Of a DNA stretch of 34,168 bases, positions 15,376-26,226 are shown piece by piece. Numbering within the stretch: the stretch's first letter is position 1; each line of letters opens with the position of its first letter. The position numbers and the translations under genes were made by a program. This DNA is from an uncultured Bacilli bacterium (GTDB lineage: Bacteria > Bacillota_I > Bacilli_A > RFN20 > CAG-826): assembly GCA_905235705.1 (NCBI GenBank), contig CAJOML010000007.1, forward strand, positions 1-34,168, in the 5' to 3' direction. The notes beneath the pieces were generated by a model, which was not told the origin of the DNA, did no database searches, and was given only the letters and a program-made list of their open reading frames with translations.

Positions 15376-16393
15376 AAGATTTCTCCTTTGTTTCGGAATT
15401 GATTAAAGATGAATATATCGAATGCAGGTCTTTCCCTAAATTGAGAAGGGATCTGCCTTTCGCCACATCATACGCGCCCATTATAGTGAGTTTCGCTTTG
15501 TTTTCGTATAAAGAAGCAAGATAGGACGCAAGTTCTTTTGCGTTTTTAAACAAACGGCAAGTCTCCCCATCGATTAATAAGGGGTTATTCTTCACCGGTC
15601 CGATACCGACGACTTGGCAACGCGAAGCAAACGCTTCAAGTAAGGCAATCGAATCCATTTTCGAAGAACGGCTTTCGATATAGGCGATGGAAGAAATCAT
15701 CGCACTGCGATAAATGTCGTCTTGGACAAGTGAGCAGAAATGCAAATTGCTGCTTTTTCCGATGGCACGTGCCGCCTTAATTAAATTAAAGGGATCGGCA
15801 TTTGAGCTTGAGCCAAAGAAATAAAACTCAATCTCTGGGCACATAATCGCGAGCTCTTTTAGGAGATTGACCGACTTCTTATCGTAATAAGAGCCGGTGG
15901 CGACAACCGTCTTGGTGCCATCATGAATCCGGAAATAACGAGGGAAAATTTCGTTGTCAACCGAATCGAGAGCGAAACGTTTTAAATTCACGGCCGGCTC
16001 AACGATTTCGATTCTTGTGTTGATGCCTGATTTTTTCAGAATCTCTTTGGTCGCAACCGAAGGGACGAGAACGACATCGCTTGCAACGAGGATCTTCTTT
16101 GCTTTGAATTTCAGACGTAACGAACCATCGATATATTCCTCGAAAAAGGATGCACGTGGTTCGCTTTCGGCATAGCCGCAGGAGACAACGCAAGGTGTCC
16201 CTTCGTTTTTCTTTTGGATGAGCAAAGGATAATCGAAGGGGGAGATAAAGTGGGCGACGTCCGCGCTTAAAGAGGGGAAGTCGACCCACTCGATATCCAC
16301 GAGTTCGCAGGCTCCTTTGATGGTTTTCCGTAAACGGGTTCCTTCAAAGAAGTCCTGCTTATGTTTTGGGGCATAGTGGATAAATACCCGCAT
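15368..16393 (-). CDS. GT4-like glycosyltransferase
   Basis: 341 residues with a two-Rossmann (GT-B) pattern: N-terminal HFISPFDYPLL, a hinge near NTRIEIVEPAVNLKRFA, and a C-terminal donor domain (TKTVVATGSYYDKKSVNLLKELA, ESRSSKMDSIALLEAFASRC). The last segment matches the GT4 E-x7-E region, but the first Glu is Lys and only the second Glu is kept. Members typically add sugars to lipids or surface polymers. AGGAG lies before the ATG. It follows gyrA by nine bases and overlaps serS, an unusual place for a glycosyltransferase. The acceptor is unknown. Confidence 0.75.
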   Translation of the reverse strand: MRVFIHYAPKHKQDFFEGTRLRKTIKGACELVDIEWVDFPSLSADVAHFISPFDYPLLIQKKNEGTPCVVSCGYAESEPRASFFEEYIDGSLRLKFKAKKILVASDVVLVPSVATKEILKKSGINTRIEIVEPAVNLKRFALDSVDNEIFPRYFRIHDGTKTVVATGSYYDKKSVNLLKELAIMCPEIEFYFFGSSSNADPFNLIKAARAIGKSSNLHFCSLVQDDIYRSAMISSIAYIESRSSKMDSIALLEAFASRCQVVGIGPVKNNPLLIDGETCRLFKNAKELASYLASLYENKAKLTIMGAYDVAKGRSLLNLGKDLHSIYSSLINSETKEKSYD

Positions 16394-16402
16394 ATTTTAC
16401 TC

Positions 16403-19111
16403 CTATTCGTCGAGGTTATCCGGGGTGACGGGAGCTTCGCTAGTTTGCTCTAAAGCTTCTTCGCCTTCGCCTTCATCACCATCATCGCCTTCTTCGACGT
16501 CATCATGGGGGATGATGGCAACAGAGGCAACGCGGGACTTATCGTCGATATTGATAATCTTGACGCCTTGGGTGTTACGTCCGGCGATCTTGATTTCGGA
16601 AATCGGGGTGCGGATAACGATGCCTCCTTGGGTGACGACAAGGAGGTCTTCATCACCGTTGACGTTCCTAACGGCGCAAAGTTTGCCGTTTTTGGGTGTG
16701 AGGTTCATGGTAATGACGCCTTTTGAGCCACGATGGGTCAACCGATACCCGTCATAATGACGGATGGAACCGTCTTCTTGCTCGATATCGGTATCGGCAG
16801 CATAGGAAATCTTGCCATATCCTCTGGTGGAAAGGACGAGGATCTTTTGCCCTTCGAAGGAACCGGTGACACCGACGATTTCGGAGCCATCTTTAAGATC
16901 CATACCGGTGACGCCGGCGGCAGTACGGCCCATTGGACGGACTTCGTTTTCGTAGAAGGAAACGAGTTTGCCGTTGCTTGAAGCAAGGGAGATGATGGAA
17001 TTGCCATCGGTTAATTTGACATCGAAGAGGTCATCGCCTTCACGCAAGCCGACGGCGATTTTGCCGTTGGAGTGGATGGAAGCGAATTCTTTAAGGGAGG
17101 TTCTCTTGACGATGCCTTGTTTAGAGGTGAAGAAGAGGTAATTGTCTTCTTTATATTCATCGCAAGGAACGATGGCGACGATCTTTTCCTCTTTGTCGAG
17201 GTTAAGGAAGTTTTGGGCGGGAACGCCTTTACCGATACGTCCGGAATCGGGAATTTGATATCCACGTAAGCGATAAACTTTACCCAAAGTGGAGAAGAAG
17301 AGGATGTCGGTATGGGTTTTGGTGTGCTTGAGCAACTTGACCGTGTCGCCAGCAGTCATCTTCATGCCGGTGATGCCACGTCCGCCACGATGTTGGGCGG
17401 AGAAGGTATTGTCATCGACACGCTTAATATAGCCGTTACGGGTTAAGGCGACGATGATTTGCTTCTGCGGGATGAGGTCTTCGTTTTCGATATCGGCAGC
17501 CGCGTCGGAGATTTCAGTCAAACGGGCATCGCCGAATTTGTTCTTGATAACGGTGAGCTCTTCCACCATGAGGTCGACGATATTGTCACGAGAGGAGAGC
17601 AAGCGGTTATATTCGGCGATATTGGCTTCGAGTTCGGCTTTCTCTTTGAGAAGTTTATCTTGCTCGATGCCTTGCAAGCGACGAAGGGTCATGGCCAAGA
17701 TGGCGTCGCATTGTTCGGAAGAGAGTCCGAAACGTTCGTTTAAGCGGCCTTTGGATTCTTCGTCGTTCTTGGAATCGCGGATGATATGAATGACTTCATC
17801 GATGTTGTCGTGGGCCAAAATCAAACCTTCGACAATATGGAGACGATCGCTGTCTTTCTTTAAAAGGAAGGTGGTTCTGCGGGTTAAAACGCTGACCTGG
17901 AACTCAATATAGTCCTTAAGTAAGGCATCAATCGGAAGGATTTTCGGAGCCCCATCTTCAAGGCAAAGATTGATAATGCCGAAGTTGGTTTGAAGTTGGG
18001 TATGCTTAAGAAGGTTATTGGCAACGACTTCGGGAATGGTGTCTTTACGGATTTCGATAACGACACGGATTCCTTCTTTGTTGGATTCATCACGGACATC
18101 GGTGATACCATCGATGATCTTGTCGCGGACGAGTTGGGCGATGTTTTCGATCATCGCGGACTTATTGACCTGATAAGGAATCTCGGTGACGATGATGCGG
18201 GATTTGCCGTTCTCCATCTCTTCGATGTGATATTTGGAACGGATGGTGATAGAACCGGAACCGGTGGTATAAGCATCAAGGATGCCTTGGCGTCCTAAGA
18301 TGATGCCGCCAGAGGGGAAGTCAGGCCCAAAGAGATAATTTTGCATAATCTCGACAGGGGTAAGTTCGGGGTTCTTTGCAACGGCGATGACGGCATCGAT
18401 GGTCTCGGAAAGGTTATGTGGGGCCATGTTGGTAGCCATTCCAACGGCGATACCTTGGCTTCCGTTAACGATGAGGTTGGGGAAACGGGAAGGAAGGACT
18501 TCCGGTTCGATTTCGGTGCCGTCGTAGTTAGGAACGAAATCGACGGTGTCGCAGTCAATATCGCGAACCATCTCCAAGGAGAGGCGGTTCATCCTGGCTT
18601 CGGTATAACGCATAGCGGCTGCTTCGTCGCCATCGATTGAACCGAAGTTACCGTGTCCGTCAACTAAGGTATAACGGAGGGAGAAGGGTTGGGCCAAACG
18701 GACCAAGGTGCCATACAAAGCGGCATCGCCATGAGGGTGATATTTACCCATGACGTCACCAACGATACGGGCACATTTTTTATAGGGTTTATTCGGCTGC
18801 ATGCCGGATTCGTTCATGCCGTAGATGATACGACGTTGAACCGGCTTGAAGCCGTCACGGACATCAGGGATGGCACGTGAAACGATAACCGACATCGAAT
18901 AATCGAGGAAGGCGGTACGGACTTCGGCGGTTAAATCGCGGTCGATAAGGCCGGGGATGATTCCGCTGACGGCAGCATCATGACCGAACATGGCGTCTTC
19001 GGATTGGGCGCCTTCATGGTTGAATTTGGGGGTGAAACCTTCTTCTTCGACTTCTTCGTCTTTTTCTTCTTCGATTTCACCGTCTTGGATTTTCTTTTCT
19101 TCGTTTTCCAT
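16403..19111 (-). CDS. gyrA: DNA gyrase subunit A
   Basis: 902 residues, longer than the usual 820-870 because of an acidic Glu-rich N-terminal extension (about 55 residues) and an acidic tail. Gyrase introduces negative supercoils. The catalytic Tyr169 lies in AAAMRYTEARM, and the GyrA box (QHRGGRG) in the C-terminal wrapping domain marks it as GyrA rather than ParC. The quinolone region reads HGDAALYG, so E. coli Ser83 and Asp87 are Ala130 and Gly134 here. AAGGAGG precedes the ATG. It follows gyrB by 15 bases. Confidence 0.97.
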   Translation of the reverse strand: MENEEKKIQDGEIEEEKDEEVEEEGFTPKFNHEGAQSEDAMFGHDAAVSGIIPGLIDRDLTAEVRTAFLDYSMSVIVSRAIPDVRDGFKPVQRRIIYGMNESGMQPNKPYKKCARIVGDVMGKYHPHGDAALYGTLVRLAQPFSLRYTLVDGHGNFGSIDGDEAAAMRYTEARMNRLSLEMVRDIDCDTVDFVPNYDGTEIEPEVLPSRFPNLIVNGSQGIAVGMATNMAPHNLSETIDAVIAVAKNPELTPVEIMQNYLFGPDFPSGGIILGRQGILDAYTTGSGSITIRSKYHIEEMENGKSRIIVTEIPYQVNKSAMIENIAQLVRDKIIDGITDVRDESNKEGIRVVIEIRKDTIPEVVANNLLKHTQLQTNFGIINLCLEDGAPKILPIDALLKDYIEFQVSVLTRRTTFLLKKDSDRLHIVEGLILAHDNIDEVIHIIRDSKNDEESKGRLNERFGLSSEQCDAILAMTLRRLQGIEQDKLLKEKAELEANIAEYNRLLSSRDNIVDLMVEELTVIKNKFGDARLTEISDAAADIENEDLIPQKQIIVALTRNGYIKRVDDNTFSAQHRGGRGITGMKMTAGDTVKLLKHTKTHTDILFFSTLGKVYRLRGYQIPDSGRIGKGVPAQNFLNLDKEEKIVAIVPCDEYKEDNYLFFTSKQGIVKRTSLKEFASIHSNGKIAVGLREGDDLFDVKLTDGNSIISLASSNGKLVSFYENEVRPMGRTAAGVTGMDLKDGSEIVGVTGSFEGQKILVLSTRGYGKISYAADTDIEQEDGSIRHYDGYRLTHRGSKGVITMNLTPKNGKLCAVRNVNGDEDLLVVTQGGIVIRTPISEIKIAGRNTQGVKIINIDDKSRVASVAIIPHDDVEEGDDGDEGEGEEALEQTSEAPVTPDNLDE

Positions 19112-19126
19112 GGTGTGCCTCCTTCA

Positions 19127-22234
<3,108 letters not shown>

Positions 22235-22238
<4 letters not shown>

Positions 22239-22453
22239 GCCGTTATCCGATAGGTTTTGCCAAGGACCAATATCTCGTCGCCAGGACGGAGTTTGCGACC
22301 CCTTCTTTGGTCTTGCTCGCCGTTAATGTAAACGGGGGTTTCGGCCAAGAAAGATTTGGCCGCCCCGCCGCTATCGATGATGCGGGCGAGTTTGAGGAAT
22401 TGCCCCAAGGCGATATATTCCCCGACGATTTTGATTTCCTTTGGTGAAGCCAT
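22235..22453 (-). CDS. yaaA: S4-domain RNA-binding protein, YaaA/RlbA type
   Basis: 72 residues made up of one S4 RNA-binding domain: YIALGQFLKLARIIDSGGAAKSFLAETPVYINGEQDQRRGRKLRPGDEI. Its place between dnaN and recF, and its size, match B. subtilis YaaA, which has been linked to ribosome assembly. No clear SD precedes the ATG; just upstream is a 4-bp hairpin (GCGG-A5-CCGC, 22474-22462). It overlaps recF by four bases. Its upstream spacer holds several inverted repeats. Confidence 0.9.
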
Positions 22454-22685
22454 AAAATAAAGCGGTTTTTCCGCAAAATAAGTTTACTACTATGTAGTAA
22501 AGAAAGATAGTGATTTCTTGCGATTTTTGAAACTTTTTATTCTAAAAAGGGTCTAGCAGGCGTTTAAACGCCCCTTGGAGACGTTTTCGAGGCTGGGGCA
22601 AGGTCTTCCCCGAGGGATAAAGAGCATTCGCGAGATAGACGAAAAAAGCGAGGTGCTAGCCTCGCTGTAGATTTCGCTTTTTCTT
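22454..22685 (-). promoter_or_regulatory. dnaN-yaaA spacer with serial inverted repeats
   Basis: No gene seen. Besides the dnaN terminator it holds TTTACTAC-TAT-GTAGTAAA (22483-22501), CTTTTTA-N3-TAAAAAG (22533-22549), the palindrome GGCGTTTAAACGCC (22559-22572), GGGG-N9-CCCC (22595-22611) and a short GCGG/CCGC hairpin (22462-22474). TAGAAT near 22541 (minus) could be a -10 but has no clear -35. It may be a structured leader for yaaA-recF-gyrBA, a set of protein sites, or both. Confidence 0.5.
22641..22666 (-). terminator. Terminator of dnaN
   Basis: On the minus strand AGCGAGG (22666-22660) pairs with CCTCGCT (22653-22647) around a 6-nt loop and is followed by a T-run. It separates dnaA-dnaN from yaaA-recF-gyrBA. 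Confidence 0.88.
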
Positions 22686-23807
22686 TTAGTAGGTGCGCAT
22701 CGGGGTGATGAGTTCGATGGAGGTCGGATCCTTTGGGTTCTTGGCGACGAAAGGTTTCATCTCGGCTTGGAACTGGAGGATGACGTCTTCCGACTTCAGG
22801 GCACGGACGGCATCGATGACGAAGAGGGAATTGAAGGAGACGCTCAACCTTTCCCCGGTGTAGGAGAAGATGTGGAGATGCTCGGAAGCGCTGCCGGCGG
22901 ATTCGGACTTGGCGGAGATTTCGACATCATCGCTTTGCATCGTTAATTTGACGACGAATTCCTTTTCGGCGGAGATGAGGGAAACGCGGCTCATCGCGGA
23001 GAGGAGTTCTTGGGCGTTGACTTCAAGATAGTAATTGAAGGTCTGCGGGATGATGGCCTTGGTGACGGGGTAATCGCCAGAAACTAGACGCGAAGCGACG
23101 ACCGTATTGCCGAAAACGAAGAGGATGCGGTTTTCGCTGACGGAAAGGGTCAATCTCTCGTCGGGTCCAAATAGGCGGATAACATCGCTGGCGATCTTGG
23201 CTGGTATATTGCAGCGGAAGCGTTCTTCCGAATCGATGGCGAGGGTCTTTTGCGCCAAACGAGCCGAGTCGGTGGCGGTTGCGACGAGGCTACCGTTGCC
23301 CGCTTCAAGATTTAAAGCGGTCAAGACGGGGCGCTGCTCCTTGGTCGAGGCGGCAAAGGCGCTTTGTTCGACGAGGGTAATAAAGTCGGCGCAAGGGAGG
23401 TCAAGGGCAACGCCGGTTGGCTCGAGGTCGATATCGGGATATTCGTCGGCTTTGGCACAGTTGAGTTTGAAGGAAGAACGGCCATCGTCGATTTTGGCAA
23501 TGGATTCGTCAATGACATCAAGGGAGATTTCGGTTCCTTCCATGCGTCTGACGACTTCGGTGAGGAGGTGAGCGTTAATAAGGGTGGCGCCATAACCTGG
23601 GGAACGGATGATTTCGCGTTCGCCAAGGCGGTAAGGGACGGTGGCCCTGATTGTCATATCGGCATTCGACCCGGTGATTTCAACACCACGTTCATTTAAT
23701 TCCAATTTGAGGTTGGACATGATGGGATTTGGTGTTTTGGAGGCAATCGCATGACCGGCTGCCGAGATCGCTTTAAGGAATTGTTCTTTATCAACGGTAA
23801 GGCGCAT
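22686..23807 (-). CDS. dnaN: DNA polymerase III sliding clamp (beta subunit)
   Basis: 373 residues, normal length. Three clamp folds are present, beginning MRLTVDKEQFLKAISAAGHAIASKTPNPIMSNLKLEL and ending in the usual ITPMRTY. The ring encircles DNA and holds Pol III and other partners. GAAGGAG sets the start. It lies downstream of dnaA on the same strand, separated by 144 bases that hold a DnaA box. Confidence 0.98.
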   Translation of the reverse strand: MRLTVDKEQFLKAISAAGHAIASKTPNPIMSNLKLELNERGVEITGSNADMTIRATVPYRLGEREIIRSPGYGATLINAHLLTEVVRRMEGTEISLDVIDESIAKIDDGRSSFKLNCAKADEYPDIDLEPTGVALDLPCADFITLVEQSAFAASTKEQRPVLTALNLEAGNGSLVATATDSARLAQKTLAIDSEERFRCNIPAKIASDVIRLFGPDERLTLSVSENRILFVFGNTVVASRLVSGDYPVTKAIIPQTFNYYLEVNAQELLSAMSRVSLISAEKEFVVKLTMQSDDVEISAKSESAGSASEHLHIFSYTGERLSVSFNSLFVIDAVRALKSEDVILQFQAEMKPFVAKNPKDPTSIELITPMRTY

Positions 23808-23951
23808 ATATTTAACTCCTTCTATTTCTTTAAATTATTTATTCATATTAATAAGGGGTGTGCGTAATGTGGATAACCCTGATTTTCGTTTGGGCTAAGT
23901 AATTGTATCACGGTGCCCCGCAAGTTGCATCCTTATTATATTAATAAGGGA
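23808..23951. promoter_or_regulatory. dnaA-dnaN spacer with a consensus DnaA box
   Basis: TGTGGATAA at 23868-23876 is a perfect DnaA box (TTATCCACA on the minus strand). A 13-bp direct repeat, ATATTAATAAGGG, occurs at 23845-23857 and 23938-23950. Next to the dnaA stop is the inverted repeat CCTTATTA-TAT-TAATAAGG (23931-23949), with no T-run. Minus-strand TACAAT (23907-23902) could be a dnaN -10. Confidence 0.6.
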
Positions 23952-25316
23952 TTAACGATTTAGCTTGGCTTTTAGGTCCTTAACGGCCTTTTGCATATCG
24001 GGGTCGGTTTTGAGTGAGTTTTCCACTTTTTCGACACCGCGCATAACGGTGACGTGGTCTTTCCCGCCGAAGGTTTGACCGATTTTGGTGAAGGGGGTTC
24101 CAAGCAACGCCTTGTCTAGATACATGGCGATATGCCTTGCCATGGCGATTTGGGCAACCCTGATTTTGCCGGTGATTTGAGACGGGGTCAGGTTGTAATA
24201 ATCGGCGACGACGGCGATGATACGGCTCTCGGTAAGTTTGCTCCCCGGTTCGGAGGAGACGTCTAACCCGGAAACCGCTTGGGCGGCGATTTCGGCGGTG
24301 ATACGTCCCGAATGCTTCAAATCGATGGTGGTGAAGATAAGCTTATTTAACGCCCCTTCAAGTTCCCTGACGTTGCGAGAAAAACGCCTGGCAACAGTAG
24401 AAATAACCTCGGGATCAAAGTCATCGACGGACATTCCCGAAGCGACGATTTTTCTCCGCAAAATCTCTTCGGAAGTTTGCAAATCCGGCTTTTCTAGCGA
24501 TAAAACCAAGCCTTGGGAGAACCTTGTTTTTAGCCTTTCGTCCATCCCGTCTAATAAATTTGGATGGGTGTCGGAAGTGATGACGATTTGCTTGTCTTTG
24601 GAAATCAAATCGGCGAAGACGACGAAGAACATCTCCATCGTCTTTTTGCCCCTGGTTAGAAGTTGGATATCGTCGACGAGGAAGACATCGACTTCGCTTT
24701 TGAACCAACGGCTCATCGTCTGGTTTTCTTTATAGCCGGTCGCGAATTTGATGTATTCGTCAACGAATTCGGCGGCGGAGACGCATAGGACTTTTAAAGA
24801 AGGCTTTTCGCTGACGATGGCGTTACCGATGGCATGAAGCAAATGGGTTTTGCCAAGCCCCGAATCGCTATATAGAAGCAAAGGGTTAAACATCTTTCCC
24901 GGGTTGCGGGCGATCATCAAGGCCGCTTGGTAGGCTTGGCGGTTAGAATCCCCGACGACGAAATTCTCAAACGATAATCTCGGATTTAGCTTGGCATCAG
25001 GGAAAAACGGTTGCTTTGTTTCGGCTTGGTCCTTGGCTTTATTTAGACCGGCTTGGTCAACGGAGGAAAAGGAAGGGGTGAAATCGGTGCCGGTTACTTC
25101 AAGCAAAGCTTGGGAGATGAGCTCTTGGTATTTGCTTTTTAAAATCATCGAGGCAATCGAAGTGGATGCGACGACATGAACGGTCTTTCCTTCGATGCGG
25201 TCGATGTAGGATTTGTCAAAGATGGATTCGTAGACTTTGGCGTCATTGACGCGGATACGACAACGATCTAGGACTAGGTCCCAGAGCTTTGTGATTTCGG
25301 ATACGGTTTCACTCAT
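23952..25316 (-). CDS. dnaA: Chromosomal replication initiator DnaA
   Basis: 454 residues. Domain I starts MSETVSEITKLWDLVLDRC; the AAA+ domain has the P-loop SDSGLGKTH, Walker B VFLVDDIQLL and sensor regions; domain IV has the DNA-binding signature GGKDHVTVMRGVEKVE. The first P-loop Gly is Ser150 here. I chose the ATG at 25316 because domain I begins there and GAGGAA lies upstream; the open frame extends 37 codons further but that part covers the promoter. DnaA opens oriC, which lies directly upstream. Confidence 0.97.
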   Translation of the reverse strand: MSETVSEITKLWDLVLDRCRIRVNDAKVYESIFDKSYIDRIEGKTVHVVASTSIASMILKSKYQELISQALLEVTGTDFTPSFSSVDQAGLNKAKDQAETKQPFFPDAKLNPRLSFENFVVGDSNRQAYQAALMIARNPGKMFNPLLLYSDSGLGKTHLLHAIGNAIVSEKPSLKVLCVSAAEFVDEYIKFATGYKENQTMSRWFKSEVDVFLVDDIQLLTRGKKTMEMFFVVFADLISKDKQIVITSDTHPNLLDGMDERLKTRFSQGLVLSLEKPDLQTSEEILRRKIVASGMSVDDFDPEVISTVARRFSRNVRELEGALNKLIFTTIDLKHSGRITAEIAAQAVSGLDVSSEPGSKLTESRIIAVVADYYNLTPSQITGKIRVAQIAMARHIAMYLDKALLGTPFTKIGQTFGGKDHVTVMRGVEKVENSLKTDPDMQKAVKDLKAKLNR

Positions 25317-25323
25317 AAACGGG

Positions 25324-25344
25324 TTCCTCGCGAGGAAAATTATA
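25324..25344 (-). promoter_or_regulatory. dnaA -10 box and overlapping palindrome
   Basis: TATAAT (25344-25339) is a perfect -10 on the minus strand. Immediately downstream is the 14-bp palindrome TTCCTCGCGAGGAA (25324-25337), which covers the expected transcription start and includes the dnaA SD (GAGGAA). No consensus -35 at normal spacing. Confidence 0.6.
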
Positions 25345-25670
25345 GCGAGAGGGCGTGCGTTTTCTATCAATTTTTCGTCACCTTTTAATTTATTCACATT
25401 TTCCACCTTGAAAAAGCCCGAAATCATCGCTTTTTGGAAAGTTATTCACTTTTGCACATTGTGGAAAAGTTGTGAAGAAAAACCGAACTCGTTCGATTTT
25501 GTGGAAAACCTAGGTTTGAAAGCCTTTTCAGCACGTCTGCATTTTCGAATAAAAATGTGATAGCGTCGGGTGTTTTTGGCGTTTTTCCCAAAAATGTGAG
25601 AAATCCATTCACTTGGTATGTGGAAAAATCAAAAATCATCACTTTCCTGCATGGGTGCGTGTAAATGTGG

Positions 25671-25699
25671 TTGCCTACGAGGGTGTTGCCCCCTATAAT
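25671..25699 (+). promoter_or_regulatory. Promoter of rpmH-rnpA-yidC-jag
   Basis: TTGCCT (25671-25676), exactly 17 bases, TATAAT (25694-25699). The 5' UTR is about 26 nt and holds AAAGGAGAA. Confidence 0.8.
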
Positions 25700-25731
25700 T
25701 ACGCTTGCTAAAAGCAAAGGAGAACCTCGTT

Positions 25732-25869
25732 ATGGCAAAAAAGACCTATCAACCTTCCAAGAAACAACACAGCAACCGTTGCGGATTCCGTGCCAGGATG
25801 GCCACCGCTTCCGGACGCAAAGTCTTAGCCGCAAGACGTGCTAAAGGCCGCGCTCGCATCGCCGACTAA
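25732..25869 (+). CDS. rpmH: 50S ribosomal protein L34
   Basis: 45 residues: [19 protein letters not shown] then [24 protein letters not shown], a full L34 with the KRTYQPS and [13 protein letters not shown] hallmarks. L34 binds 23S rRNA in the large subunit. AAAGGAG lies about 10 bases upstream. It is the first gene to the right of oriC, followed by rnpA after 15 bases, the standard bacterial arrangement. Confidence 0.97.
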   Translation: MAKKTYQPSKKQHSNRCGFRARMATASGRKVLAARRAKGRARIAD

Positions 25870-25884
25870 TTTTTTGGTGACGCC

Positions 25885-26226
25885 ATGACAAAAGAAAGAA
25901 CCGTTAAAAAACGTTCCGACTTCGACCGCGTCATCAATAAAGGCACCCGCATCCCGACTGCTTCTTACCGTATCTTTTTTCTCCCCAATGAAGTTGGGCA
26001 TACCCGCTTTGGCATTGGGGTGGGGAAGAAAAACGGCAACGCCGTCGTCCGCAACCGTCTGAAACGGCAAGTCCGTGCGATGGTCGCTAAGCGCAATGAC
26101 TATTCCCTTCCCTTGGATGTCATCATTCTGATTCGCCCTTCTTATTCATCTGAAAAATTCGACGAAAACGAAGCGGAATTACTCAATGCGTTACTCGAAT
26201 TGAGGATTAACCACATTGAAAACTAG
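25885..26226 (+). CDS. rnpA: Ribonuclease P protein component
   Basis: 113 residues. It supports the RNase P RNA in cleaving 5' leaders from pre-tRNAs. The family motif appears as GIGVGKKNGNAVVRNRLKRQVRAMV (basic RNR helix), with VKKRSDFDRVINKG near the N-terminus. GGTGA precedes the ATG. The stop lies 11 bases inside the yidC reading frame, so the two genes overlap. Confidence 0.96.
   Translation: MTKERTVKKRSDFDRVINKGTRIPTASYRIFFLPNEVGHTRFGIGVGKKNGNAVVRNRLKRQVRAMVAKRNDYSLPLDVIILIRPSYSSEKFDENEAELLNALLELRINHIEN

Larger units (their letters stand above)
25317..25731. other. oriC: Probable chromosomal replication origin (oriC)
   Basis: A 415-base gene-free region between dnaA and rpmH with DnaA-box-like sites: TTATTCACA (25390-25398), TTTTCCACC (25399-25407), TTATTCACT (25442-25450), and TGTGGAAAA at 25460-25468, 25500-25508 and 25619-25627, plus looser copies (ATGTGA, ATGTGG). 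The commonest form differs from TTATCCACA by having TTTTCCACA. The two flanking gene sets diverge from it. Which AT-rich part unwinds cannot be told; the stretch near 25380-25400 is a candidate. Confidence 0.85.

Noticed and set aside
22454-22685. CRISPR array or mobile-element ends
   Set aside because: The repeats are different palindromes rather than copies of one unit, and no cas gene or transposase is nearby.
23107-23571. 154-residue ORF antisense to dnaN
   Set aside because: Shadow frame of dnaN with no independent signals.
25317-25427. In-frame 37-codon upstream extension of dnaA
   Set aside because: It covers the TATAAT promoter and operator-like palindrome, and the DnaA domain I start fits the ATG at 25316.
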